Source of the DNA: Candidatus Flexicrinis proximus
GTDB taxonomy: Bacteria > Chloroflexota > Anaerolineae > Aggregatilineales > Phototrophicaceae
Reading direction: 5' to 3'
Assembly: GCA_016712885.1 (NCBI GenBank)
Contig: JADJQF010000033.1
Span: 809,120-873,119 of the forward strand
DNA length: 64,000 nt
Below the pieces are notes generated by a model. The model did not search any database and was not told the origin of the DNA. It saw only the letters and a list, made by a program, of their open reading frames with translations. The position numbers were made by a program, and so were the translations under genes. This document shows, in pieces, positions 55,706 through 64,000 of this stretch (its first letter is position 1; each line of letters starts with the position of its first letter).

Positions 55706-57544
55706 GCTTCTTGCGCCGCGTGCGGAAGGTCTTGGCCGCCTCGATCAGGAAATCGAGCAGCGACGGGTGGCGCATCAGCCGGTAGACCTCGTCTACCGCG
55801 ATGACGCGCGGCTGCTCGTCTAGGAGGCTGTCGCGGCGGATCGCGGACAGCACCTGTGTATAGGCCAGCGCCTGCAGGATCGGGTCGCTTTCCAGATCGT
55901 GGAAGCTGAACACGCGCGGGCCGATCGAATGGCGGCCGGCGCGCGACAGATCTACATTGGTGGCACCGTTCAGAAATCCAGCCCACGGCCCATTGCTGGT
56001 ACACAGCCCGGCGATCTCGTCGGCCAGATCTTTGGCGATGGCTTTGGTCGACTCCTTGTCGCCCAGATCCGACAGCACGTCGCAGACGGCGTCGCAGGTC
56101 GGTGCCAGATCAGGCATCACCCGGTTCAGGTCGTTGAAACCGCGGTACAGCGTTTCCAGCGCCTCGCCCAGCAAGCCGCGTTCCAGATTCTCGCGCTGGG
56201 CGCCGGACAGCACGCGGCCGAGCACCGTCTCATAAATGCGCGTGACGTGGCTGACCTGCTCGATCAGCGTCGGGAACATCACGTCCTGCGGGTTGAGCCG
56301 GGTCGCTTTCGCGCTCATCACGGTCCACGGCAGGCCGAAAGCATCGGCGATGTGCCGGCCGTGTCCCATCGGCTCCAGCAGGTCGAACGGGATGCCGTTT
56401 TCGGCGTATTCGCGCGTGAGATAGCAGTTGAGCGCGAAGGTCTTGCCGAAGCCGGACACGCCGACCCACACCTCGTGCGTGGCGCGCTTGTCCCGCCACG
56501 AGTTGTGGAAGACCGGATAGGCCGCGCCGACCGCTTCGCCGCGCAGCACGCCATCGGTGGCAGACAGCTTGCGGTAGCCGAGCGGCGAGAGCATGACGGC
56601 CAGTTCGCGCGACGTGACCGGCCAGGTCGTCGCCGGCGCGTTGATCGCTTTGGTCGGCCTGGCCGTGAAGAAGCCGACCGACCGCGCCAGCAGCTCGCCG
56701 GCTTCCTGCCGCAGCGAGAACCACGCCCGCGTCTCGTTGACCACCGTCTGCACGCGCTCTCTCAGCACCTTGAGGGTGTCGGCGGCGACGGCGACCGTGA
56801 TCTGCACCATGTGGAGCGCGTCGCCGTTGTTGATTTCCTGCAGGGCGCGGCGGCAGTCGGCGATGCGCTGCACCGATCGGCTGTCTTCGCCGCTCACGCC
56901 GGCCAGATGCACCTGATAGGCCTGAATGATGCCTTCCAGCGCGTCGATGGCCGCATTCCGGTCGTACGTCTTATCGATATCGATCGCCAGCGCCAGCGGG
57001 AAATTCAGGCGCAGCAGCGGCGGCAGCGGCCGGAAGAAGTTCCATGTCGCCGGCGCGAACTCGTAGCTGGTCAGGATCGACCAAAAGGGGACGGCCTCCG
57101 GGACGTCCGACCGGCGCCAGATGCCAGAACGGCGTCTCGCGGATTTCGTAGCGCCCATCGAACAGCGCCGGCCACGCGCCTTCCGTGACCTGCGTGTCGA
57201 AGGCCGACGCCATGCCGCCCGCCAGCGCGCGGATTCTGGTCGCTCCAAAGCGCCATGCCGCACAACGCGCGCTGATATTCGGCGCTCTCGTTCAGGTGCT
57301 CGAAGTGGCGGCGGTACTCCATCAGCAGCAGGCGGCGCTGCGGGTCGTCGACATCCTGCGCCAGGCGGCTCAGGCGGCTGATCTTGTCCTCGAGCGTCGC
57401 CGGCATCTGCCAGCAGACGAAGCGCGCCGGTTCGCGCAGTGTGCGCAGCCAGGTCGAGAAACGCGCCTGGAGTGACTGCACGCCGTCATCGGTCGCGTGC
57501 AGCATGATGTCGAACGGTTCGATGAGGAAGGTGCGCGCGGGCAT
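55653..57544 (-). pseudogene. virB4: VirB4-type conjugation ATPase, two frameshifts and truncated 3' end
   Basis: The start at 57544 overlaps the PrgI-like stop (ATGA). The first frame (MPARTFLIEPFDIMLHATDD to ALWSDQNPRA) gives way near 57220 to MASAFDTQVTEGAWPALFDG, and near 57090 to AVPFWSILTSYEFAPATWNF, which runs to 55653. Walker A is GVSGFGKTFALNCYL; Walker B IAVDEVYRLMRHPSLLDF, then AAKTFRTRRKKLICVDQ. The 80-120 residues that normally follow are missing: after VDQ only WSNQWPWVVTR remains, antisense to the recombinase end. VirB4 powers type IV secretion and pilus assembly. The loss is probably real; the frameshifts may or may not be. Confidence 0.82.
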
Positions 57545-58017
57545 CAGCGGATGTCTCCGGCCATCGGCGCGTCGACGAAGACCAGCCCGTCGCCGCGATC
57601 GGCTTCGGCGGCGCGGGCAAACGTCACCCACTCGCGCATATCGACGTCGTAGTCGACCTGTGCCGGTGCAAAGATCGCCGCCGCGTCCAGTCTGACCAGC
57701 TCAACCGGCAGCTCCAGCGCCTGCGCCAGACTGCCGAAGACGCTCTGCGGGTCGTGCGCGGCCGCCAGCAGCAGCGATCCGCGCAGGCGGTAGATCAGGC
57801 GCTGCCAGAGCGGGATGCCGCCGCGGGTGCCGGTCATGCCGAGCATGGCGACGGCCATCAGCACGCCTGCCGGCAGCGACCAGGCCGGCACGGCGATATT
57901 GAACAGTGTATAGGTCAGGCCGCCGCCGACGCCGGATAGCAGCAGGCGCTTGAACGGCACGCCCATGAAGCCCTTTTCGTCGCGCAGCAGCACGTGCGAC
58001 TTGAAATCCGCGGCCAT
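57544..58017 (-). CDS. PrgI/VirB3-like type IV secretion membrane protein
   Basis: 157 residues from ATG 58017. The N-terminus DEKGFMGVPFKRLLLSGVGG precedes two membrane segments (LTYTLFNIAVPAWSLP, AGVLMAVAMLGMTG) and a soluble C-terminal domain ending DAPMAGDIR. Position directly before VirB4 and after a pilin-like gene, with two short membrane segments, is the arrangement of PrgI or VirB3 proteins that anchor VirB4 to the membrane. Overlap with virB4 indicates coupled translation. Confidence 0.65.
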   Translation of the reverse strand: MAADFKSHVLLRDEKGFMGVPFKRLLLSGVGGGLTYTLFNIAVPAWSLPAGVLMAVAMLGMTGTRGGIPLWQRLIYRLRGSLLLAAAHDPQSVFGSLAQALELPVELVRLDAAAIFAPAQVDYDVDMREWVTFARAAEADRGDGLVFVDAPMAGDIR

Positions 58018-58045
58018 CGCCTGGTTCCTTCCGGTGCGAGGGGAA

Positions 58046-58138
58046 TCAGGCGAAGGTGATGAGCGCGGTGACGCTGGAGGCGAACACGACGAACAGCAGG
58101 CCGATGACGACCTGATTGGCGGCCTTCGGGTTGTCGCG
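58046..58138 (-). CDS. VirB2/TrbC-like pilin, 3' exon
   Basis: Encodes RDNPKAANQVVIGLLFVVFA and a hydrophobic end (SVTALITFA), 30 residues to the stop. Alone it has no start. Joined to the exon at 60664-60814 it completes an approximately 80-residue protein with two membrane segments, the size of a mature VirB2/TrbC-type pilin or related conjugation protein. It stands 28 bases before the PrgI-like gene. Confidence 0.65.
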   Translation of the reverse strand, partial: RDNPKAANQVVIGLLFVVFASSVTALITFA

Positions 58139-58197
58139 ATGGAGTCGAATGGCGGCGCCGGAGAGCTTGCGCTCCCGGTTTCCGCCAAGCGCTCCCC

Positions 58198-58232
58198 GAA
58201 CCGGACGGGCAGGTTGTCCCTGCATCCGGCTC
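58198..58232 (-). ncRNA. Group II intron domain V
   Basis: On the minus strand GAGCCGGATGCAGGGA pairs with the following TGCCCGTCCGGTTC, giving the 34-nt catalytic hairpin expected near an intron 3' end. A domain VI-like stem follows (58150-58197). Confidence 0.8.
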
Positions 58233-58260
58233 TCCAGATAGTTAGTGAGTTCATATGCGT

Positions 58261-60078
58261 TCATTGGTGTTTCATATCCCCGTGATGGTGATCTTTGTGA
58301 CAGTCATGGCAGAGCAGTTTCACGCCCTGTTCATAACCGGATTGGGCAACCGACTTCGTATTCTGGCTGGCGTTTCGCAAGCGGTTCGGATGGTGCAGAA
58401 CGAGTCTCACTCCTTCTCGCCCACAACCTTCGCACTGACCTTTCGCCTTCGCCATTGCCTGCACCTTGCGTTCCAGACTGCGACCCCCTGCCCAGTTCGT
58501 GTTGATGTAGGGCTTGCGGTCGTCGGCTGTGCCGCCGGGTGACAGGATAGAGCGGTGTGCGGGATACTTGTTCCAGATGAACAGATGTTTCCCGTCAGGC
58601 TTGATGGTGTAGAGTGCCAGCCGCCCCGTTTTCGGGTCACGCTCGTAATGCGTCCGCATCGTCTGGCGAATGGAAATGTTGTGCTTGCGCGCGAGATAGT
58701 GCGCCGTCAGCCAGTAGACAATCCCGGTCAGGCGACTGAGTTTGTGCTTGCTGTCGTTGGCGTAGCAGTAGTATTGGCTCCAGCCGCGCGCCAGCGCGTT
58801 CACGTTCGCAAAGACATCCATTTCCGGTGCATGACGATAGCGGGCCGCATCTTGCAGCCGTTCCACCACCGACGTAAAAGCATCTGTCGGGATGGACAGT
58901 CGCGCCCAGCGTGTCCCATTCGGGTTGCGGATACCCTGCACGTCGTAGCCCAGAAACCGCAGCTTCTGGTCGGCGTGAGTGATGAGGGTTTTCTCCTCGC
59001 TCAGGGTCAATCCGAGTGTGTCTTTGAGCCATGCCGCCATCCGCGCTTTGCGCGTTTCGGCTTCTGTCCGGCTCTTGCCACACAACATCACCAGAAAGTC
59101 ATCCGCATACCGGATGTAGTGGATGCTCGGCTGCACATCGGAAGGTTTCGTCCGGCTGCGCTCCACTTCCAGTGTCCGCAGTTCCGCCTTGATTTCGGCG
59201 GCGCTGCGTCGGTTGGGAAACGGTGCGCCTTTCACAAGCTGCTCGCGCAGGTACTTGATGCGGCGGGTCAACTGCTTGTAGGCAGCCGTCTGCCGCGCCC
59301 GATACTCGCGGTTGCTCACCTGCTTGGGCTGGTTCGCGCCCTGCTGCTCCATCCAGACATCGAACTCATGGAGGACGATGTTGGCAAGCACCGGGCTGAC
59401 GATGCCGCCCTGTGGTGTGCCGCTGTACGTGTCGTGGCGTTTTCCACCTTCCATGAACCCGGCTTGCAGAAAGCGGCGGATGAGGTCGATAAACCGCTCA
59501 TCTTTGATCCGCTTCCGCAGCAGGTTCAGGACGACGTGGTGCGGGATACTGTCGAAGCAGGCTTTGATGTCGCCTTCGATGATCCAGCTTGCCCCCGCTT
59601 TGTAGGTATATGCCGTGTGTCGCAGCGCCGAGATGGTGCTGCGTTTCGGGCGAAAACCATGCGAGGATGGGCGGAACAACGGCTCATAGAGCGCTTCGAG
59701 TATCCGCCGCGCCGCTTCCTGTACGGTGCGGTCACGCAGGGACGGGATGCCCAACGGACGTTTCTTCGTGCTGCGCTTCTTCTCGATGTACGTGCGCTGT
59801 ACAGGCTCAGGCTGATACACGCCAGTGGTGAGTTCCTCACCGAGTTTACACAGGACATCTGCGTTCACCTGCTCGCGGGTCATCCCGTCGACGCCCGGTG
59901 TACGGCTGCCTTTGTTTTCTTTGACGTGCGCCCATGCGCTGTTCAGCATGTCCATCTTTCCCACCAGTCGGTAGAGTTTGCCGAACCGTTTATCACGGTC
60001 GGCGGTTGCCAACTTACGCATATGTTCAAGTTCGTGGGTTACAGCACCCATAAGGTCTAGCACCTCCGTCTGTTCCAC
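58261..60078 (-). CDS. ltrA: Group II intron reverse transcriptase/maturase with HNH endonuclease
   Basis: 605 residues. RT blocks are in order: TPGVDGMTREQ, RPLGIPSLRDRTVQEAARRI, FRPKRST, IIEGDIKACFDSIPH, TPQGGIVSPVLANI, and the catalytic YIRYADDFLVML near residue 330. The maturase domain follows (NALARGWSQYYCYAN). The C-terminal HNH has CEGCGREGVRLVLHHPN and LLCHDCHKDHHHG with paired cysteines and histidines. All motifs are intact, so the intron is probably active or recently active. The protein aids splicing and copies the intron into new sites. Confidence 0.93.
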   Translation of the reverse strand: MEQTEVLDLMGAVTHELEHMRKLATADRDKRFGKLYRLVGKMDMLNSAWAHVKENKGSRTPGVDGMTREQVNADVLCKLGEELTTGVYQPEPVQRTYIEKKRSTKKRPLGIPSLRDRTVQEAARRILEALYEPLFRPSSHGFRPKRSTISALRHTAYTYKAGASWIIEGDIKACFDSIPHHVVLNLLRKRIKDERFIDLIRRFLQAGFMEGGKRHDTYSGTPQGGIVSPVLANIVLHEFDVWMEQQGANQPKQVSNREYRARQTAAYKQLTRRIKYLREQLVKGAPFPNRRSAAEIKAELRTLEVERSRTKPSDVQPSIHYIRYADDFLVMLCGKSRTEAETRKARMAAWLKDTLGLTLSEEKTLITHADQKLRFLGYDVQGIRNPNGTRWARLSIPTDAFTSVVERLQDAARYRHAPEMDVFANVNALARGWSQYYCYANDSKHKLSRLTGIVYWLTAHYLARKHNISIRQTMRTHYERDPKTGRLALYTIKPDGKHLFIWNKYPAHRSILSPGGTADDRKPYINTNWAGGRSLERKVQAMAKAKGQCEGCGREGVRLVLHHPNRLRNASQNTKSVAQSGYEQGVKLLCHDCHKDHHHGDMKHQ

Positions 60079-60663
60079 TGCCTTGAATAACCATCCTGCC
60101 GCCCTTGGCCCTGTACGCGGTGTTCCGCGCTCCCTGGTGGGTCGTTACGCCCACGACTACTATGGCGGCTCTGCCCCTGCGTCGCTCGATACTGCTCAAA
60201 GCCAGCCTTCCTCCATTGCTGAGGGAAGAACGACACAGGTTCTCCGGTAGCTGTACCAGCATTTCAGATAGGGTCGGGTCGGCTTCCGAACGGGTTCTCT
60301 CAGATTGAGAGCTTGTGTCCTGACCGCTGCAAGATGTTAGGCTTTCAGCAGTTCTCAGGCGGATTGCTCCGCTTGATTTCGACCAGCATGGAAGCTACTG
60401 TTCTACAGTTCACCCTGACGTAACAAGCCAAGATTTCGTCAGTTTGGCGTTCGTCCCGTCTCGCCTTCGCCAGTAACCGGCTAACCCTTTCTATCTCATC
60501 CGCCCGTCCGCTTGTTGGGAATTGGCTTTCCCCGCACGGCTCAGGTTGTCCCCCGAAGGCTGACCACGACAGGGTGCTTTAGTTCCCTGTCGCGCCGGGG
60601 TGAGGACACGTTCTCCTAACAGAACGTGGCGCTTATGCGCAATGCTGATACGCCCTTACGGAC

Positions 60664-60814
60664 GCCCCTTCCAGTCGCCGATGATCGGCCAGCTCGACCC
60701 CATATACATCAGGCCGAGGCCAAGGAAGCCGATGACGGCGGCGATCGGCGCGATGAGCTGCGCGATGTCCTGTACGTCGTTGAACAACTGCTGTATCGCA
60801 TCTGAAAGGTTCAC
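60664..60814 (-). CDS. VirB2/TrbC-like pilin, 5' exon
   Basis: From GTG 60814, with GGGGAG at 60821-60826. Encodes about 50 residues: a short amphipathic start (VNLSDAIQQLFNDVQDIAQL) and one membrane segment (IAPIAAVIGFLGLGLMYMG) ending SSWPIIGDWKG. The unspliced reading frame stops two codons later. It is the first gene of the minus-strand secretion operon (pilin-like, PrgI-like, VirB4). Confidence 0.65.
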
Positions 60815-60842
60815 GAAACACTCCCCATGTAGTTGATTCCAC

Positions 60843-61508
60843 GGCAGTAGGAACAGCCGGCGCGAGGAGGCGTGCGCGGTGACGGAAGGTGTGGGCCGTC
60901 TGTCATGCGCTGCGGTCGAGATCGTCAGGCACGGAACTCACCCGCGCCGGCTATCCTCAGCGTAGCAAAGTGGGCGAAGGCAGCATATCGAGGATTACAA
61001 TTTGCGATCGTCAATATTCCACAAGTGAGTAGTTGGCCGAAATCGATTTGGCTGGGTTATCTTGTTAGACGAATCTAAACTACGACGATAAGTGCAATTA
61101 TCGAAGGAAAGCGTCGGTTGTTACTTCATTCGTCTAATTGCTTGGAAGGCGTTTTCAGATGATAATAATGCGTAATTCAATTACAGTGATCTGAGACGGC
61201 CCATTGACCCACAACAATAACTGAACCGATCTGAGTGAGAGTAAACCTAAAGATGAGTAAACGCAACCGATTGATGAATATGCAAGCAAGCAGATTCACC
61301 GGGATCGGACAGAGATTCAGGCTGAGGCTCAAAACAGTAAGGATGTTGAGAGTACTATTTATTGCATGTCACGGACCAAATGGTATTCACGCGCAACAGG
61401 AAAACGTGGTTGGAAGTGGTTTGTCAGGATGAGCAGAGATCGTCCTCAGTGTCGTGGACAATGAACCACCGTGCAACAAAGTAACACTTACGATCCCTCG
61501 GAAATCCG
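60843..61508. other. Intergenic region, no gene recognised
   Basis: Upstream region of the secretion operon, so its promoter should lie near 60840-60960. From about 61000 composition becomes AT-rich and no coding pattern is visible. Confidence 0.45.
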
Positions 61509-61939
61509 ATGAATCTTTGGACCAGCGCAGACAATTACGGCTATACCGGTGAACTAACCGATGCGGAATGAATTGGTCTATTTGCGCAACCGGTACTACC
61601 ACCCCCCGGAGTATAAGCACTTTCATTTCGCAGGATCCATATGAAGGCACGATGAACAATCCCGTTTCTTTGAATCGCTGTTCTTATGTTCAAGGCAATC
61701 CCGTTAACGTCACGGTGCCAAGCGGGATGATTCCGGTTCAAGCCATCAACCATATGATGCAGAGCAATCCACTTGCGATTGCACAAATGATGAATATTGG
61801 GGTGTGCTTTGCTCAGAATGACCCTTGTGCTGAATATGCGGGGCAGGCGTACATTGATTGTCGGCGAGGTTTATTTCCGACAAATACTCCTACGCCTTTT
61901 CCTGGAACGCCAACCCCAGCTACATATCACGTTCAATGA
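61509..61939 (+). pseudogene. RHS C-terminal remnant
   Basis: RHS core-end motifs spread over three frames: NYGYTGELTD, then NELVYLRNRYYHP, then FISQDPYEGTMNNPVSLNRC and SYVQGNPVNVTVPSGM, followed by a 50-residue tip ending in a Pro/Thr-rich stretch (TNTPTPFPGTPTPA). No upstream core exists. A decayed orphan tip. Confidence 0.7.
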
Positions 61940-63260
61940 CTTTGCCTTTCCATTCTTAAATGTTCGACGAGCTAAGCGTTCTCGCTGGTATTGTTCTTAG
62001 CATCAACAATCCACAAGGAGTAGAACTTCAGCTCTCGTCGTTTATCCCGGGAGATACGCATCTCCGGCGGTTTTCGATGGTGGTATGTAAGTTCATTTGG
62101 TGGCTGGGTTCACGATAGCAATCTCACATTCGGGCCTTCACCATGTCCGCGACCGGTGGTTACACCTTTCCAACGCCTACTGTACCAGGGCCGACACCGA
62201 CGCCGGGGACATCCGGATCTCGATACTATAAGTCGAGTGATTAATTGGGAGGCTGCGGGTGTAGGCTTAAGTGCCTACGGGATTGCTCACTGATCCACAA
62301 TCGAATGACATCAGGTAACTGAGTGGGCCAGCTTTATCGGTCGCCTGAAGTATCATCCGAAATACTGGAGTTGACTGCTATCCCAGCGCCTACCGGAACT
62401 ATCCAACGAGCAATGAGCCCAACCGAGCCGCGCAGTGGTTGTTAGGCATTGGGTACGGCGCCAATAGTCAGATAATGTACTTATCGACTTGAGGGCATAC
62501 TATTGGTTAGGCGTACCCACATTTCCGAACCTAAGCGATAGTGGTGGCAAAGAAGCTACCATTAACTACATCGCAGACAACCGGGTTTGTATAACGCCGG
62601 TGCGTGCGGTGTCCCGAAACACGCGATACCAGGTTACAAAGATTGAGAGACAGGATTGTTGGTGTTGACCCCTCTGACGGCGACTTGACTACCATCTATT
62701 TCAGCCTCAGCCCGCTTTGTCCGTAATAAAGAGGATTGTGAGGAGTTATATTTCAACTTCTCGCTTCGAAGCTTAATTCTGGGGCCGGTATGATGAAACC
62801 GATTTTTGCTTTTCATAGGTACTTTTCATGCTTCGATATGCCGTTACTGCTCACGATGTTGGGCGGTTGATCTTCCAAAACATTGCGCAGTGGGAAGTTT
62901 TAGTTGCCACGAGTGACCATCCACTTGATCTCTTGAATATCACCAAATTATGGCTGCTAGATCCGCTTCGAGGAGCATCGAAGCAGCTTTTTCTCGACAT
63001 TGAGCGAGGAGGCGGCCGAGTTCACGATATTGAGATAGCACGAGGTGGAAACTCTTGCTCACTCTTGAAATTGAGGGTCGTACAGATACCGGGTTTGTTC
63101 CGCTCGGGAAGCAGGGAGTTAAATGTGGACGGATCTGGAAACGGACGAACGTGAAGTGATCTTTGCCGGCGTGAATTTGCGAATTTCAGCTATCGCCTAG
63201 CGCTGAGCAAGCGCGATTCGTTTTTTTACCCCTGAAAGAGATGAGCTTCGTGAACCGTTA
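61940..63260. other. Decayed region with protein-tail remnants
   Basis: A frame near 62140-62240 encodes GYTFPTPTVPGPTPTPGTSG and stops, typical of a secreted-protein spacer but without a gene around it. An open frame at 62828-63154 (108 residues, MLRYAVTAHDVGRLIFQNIA) has no recognisable domain and may be chance. Otherwise no gene is seen. Confidence 0.4.
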
Positions 63261-63269
63261 CGATTTGCT

Positions 63270-63990
63270 ACTCCGTGAACGATGGGTGTTGTCAGCTTGA
63301 AGGCAAGTCAAAACTGAATGTCGTGGAATTGACTTTTACAAGATATGTAAACGCGCTCATTCGTATGGGTTTCGGACGATACTCTGCGTACACGCTGAAT
63401 TAGAGCTGACGATATCTATATGCTTGATACAGATAGTTTCTCGTCTGAGCGTCGTTCTCTAATTGAGGGAAATTTTGTACTAGCTATGCATGAAACTGCC
63501 GGTAACAAACTCTTGATATTGTGCTCCCCAGTGGACGATTCTATTGCAAGCGGGATTACTCAACTTAGTGCTTCTCGACCTCAGTGATGGATCACTGACC
63601 GAAATTGGAGATGTTCCATCAAGCACATCGGCAGGGTTTTCGAAGTCTCTCCACAGGGCGATTATGTGGTCGTGGCCGGAGGCAGTCCAGCGACAGCAGT
63701 TTTAGTAGAATCGCAGACCGGAACATCATCCAGACTTATCCCAGCAATTTATGATAAGACGCAATGGACTCTCATTCTCTGCGGTTGCCGACGGATCACG
63801 CATTTTTTGATCGGAAATCTGGGCTTTATGGCGGAAACGTGATGACAGTCGTTTTGGAACCGCTAACCAACCCGCAGTCAACATTGTAGATGACCTCGAT
63901 GGCACACTACTTTGTTGTCCCATAAACCGGCTGTGTCGCCCCCCGATAAAATGGCTCATCCGCATTTGTAGTTGTTGGCGAATCAAAATT
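63270..63990 (+). pseudogene. Beta-propeller (TolB/WD-like) remnant
   Basis: Blade-like peptides in successive frames: DIYMLDTDSFSSERRSLIEG, then VLLDLSDGSLTEIGDVPSST, then VFEVSPQGDYVVVAGGSPAT and TAVLVESQTGTSS. The strand-turn pattern and repeated D-x-G-S turns fit a TolB or WD40 propeller broken by at least three frameshifts. The 5' and 3' limits are unclear. Confidence 0.4.
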
Positions 63991-64000
63991 ATGCTGCTAG

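Larger units (their letters stand above)
58139..60663 (-). mobile_element. Group II intron inserted in the VirB2-like gene
   Basis: About 2.5 kb on the minus strand with an intron-encoded reverse transcriptase, a recognisable domain V near the 3' end and a structured 5' region (60079-60663, including stem CACGTTCT / AGAACGTG). Boundaries are placed where removal fuses the flanking exons in frame (WKG to RDN); the ends are good to a base or two only, since the 5' GTCCG departs slightly from GTGYG. Splicing would restore the conjugation gene. Confidence 0.75.

Noticed and set aside
58555..60060. Plus-strand open frame of 501 codons opposite the intron RT
   Set aside because: The minus strand has all RT, maturase and HNH motifs; the plus-strand frame is its shadow and shows no domain.
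55687..62299. CACTGATCCACA shared by 55687-55698 and 62288-62299 as an attachment core
   Set aside because: A single 12-base match could be chance, flanks are unrelated, and the second site is on the wrong side for an insertion into virB4.

Overview
The window looks like part of a bacterial mobile genetic element (conjugative or mobilisable plasmid, or ICE) mixed with host-type accessory DNA. No rRNA, tRNA, CRISPR array or housekeeping gene anchors the taxonomy. Secreted proteins with Thr/Pro-rich spacers (TPTP-type), many RHS/YD-repeat proteins and a GC-rich backbone with lower-GC cargo suggest a Chloroflexota (Anaerolineae-like) host. That placement is inference only.

Layout. 0-2 kb: a gene end, a membrane-anchored secreted protein and a putative HExxH metallopeptidase. 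2.1-4.3 kb: a 2.2-kb unit (leader with intrinsic terminator, sigma-like regulator, SSB) that recurs in the same orientation at 50.6-52.8 kb. 4.7-5.6 kb: a frameshifted HNH endonuclease. 6.0-9.7 kb: mobilisation module 1 (inverted repeats, RHH accessory protein, HxH relaxase, VirD4/TraG coupling protein, HU-like protein). 9.9-11.5 kb: lower-GC cargo with an 85-bp repeat. 11.5-16.3 kb: a minus-strand operon with a type IA topoisomerase-like gene whose catalytic motifs are degenerate, plus element-specific acidic proteins. 16.4-23.4 kb: a plus-strand backbone of an actin-like ParM and ParR-like partner, a dense array of DNA hairpins, mobilisation module 2 (HU-like, RHH, relaxase), a primase and a DUF927-like helicase, ending in four triplets of TGTGACAG repeats that look like an iteron origin. 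24-50 kb: RHS territory, with a broken RHS gene carrying a hydrolase-like tip, a broken beta-propeller gene, RHS debris with an IS481-like element, a broken FGE-sulfatase-domain gene, an intact 3090-residue beta-helix/RHS/metallopeptidase protein and, upstream of it on the same strand, two tandem phage tail-fibre-like genes. 50.6-60.8 kb: the second sigma-like/SSB unit, a large serine recombinase, and type IV secretion genes (truncated VirB4, PrgI/VirB3-like, VirB2-like split by a group II intron). 61-64 kb: decayed RHS and propeller remnants.

How the parts fit. The relaxases, coupling protein, VirB4 and pilin-like gene form a conjugation system; ParM/ParR, primase, helicase, SSB and iterons form a replication and maintenance system; RHS, fibre and secreted proteins are cargo probably concerned with cell-cell antagonism or adhesion. 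At least nine genes carry single-base frameshifts, several at homopolymers, so part of the apparent decay may be sequencing error.
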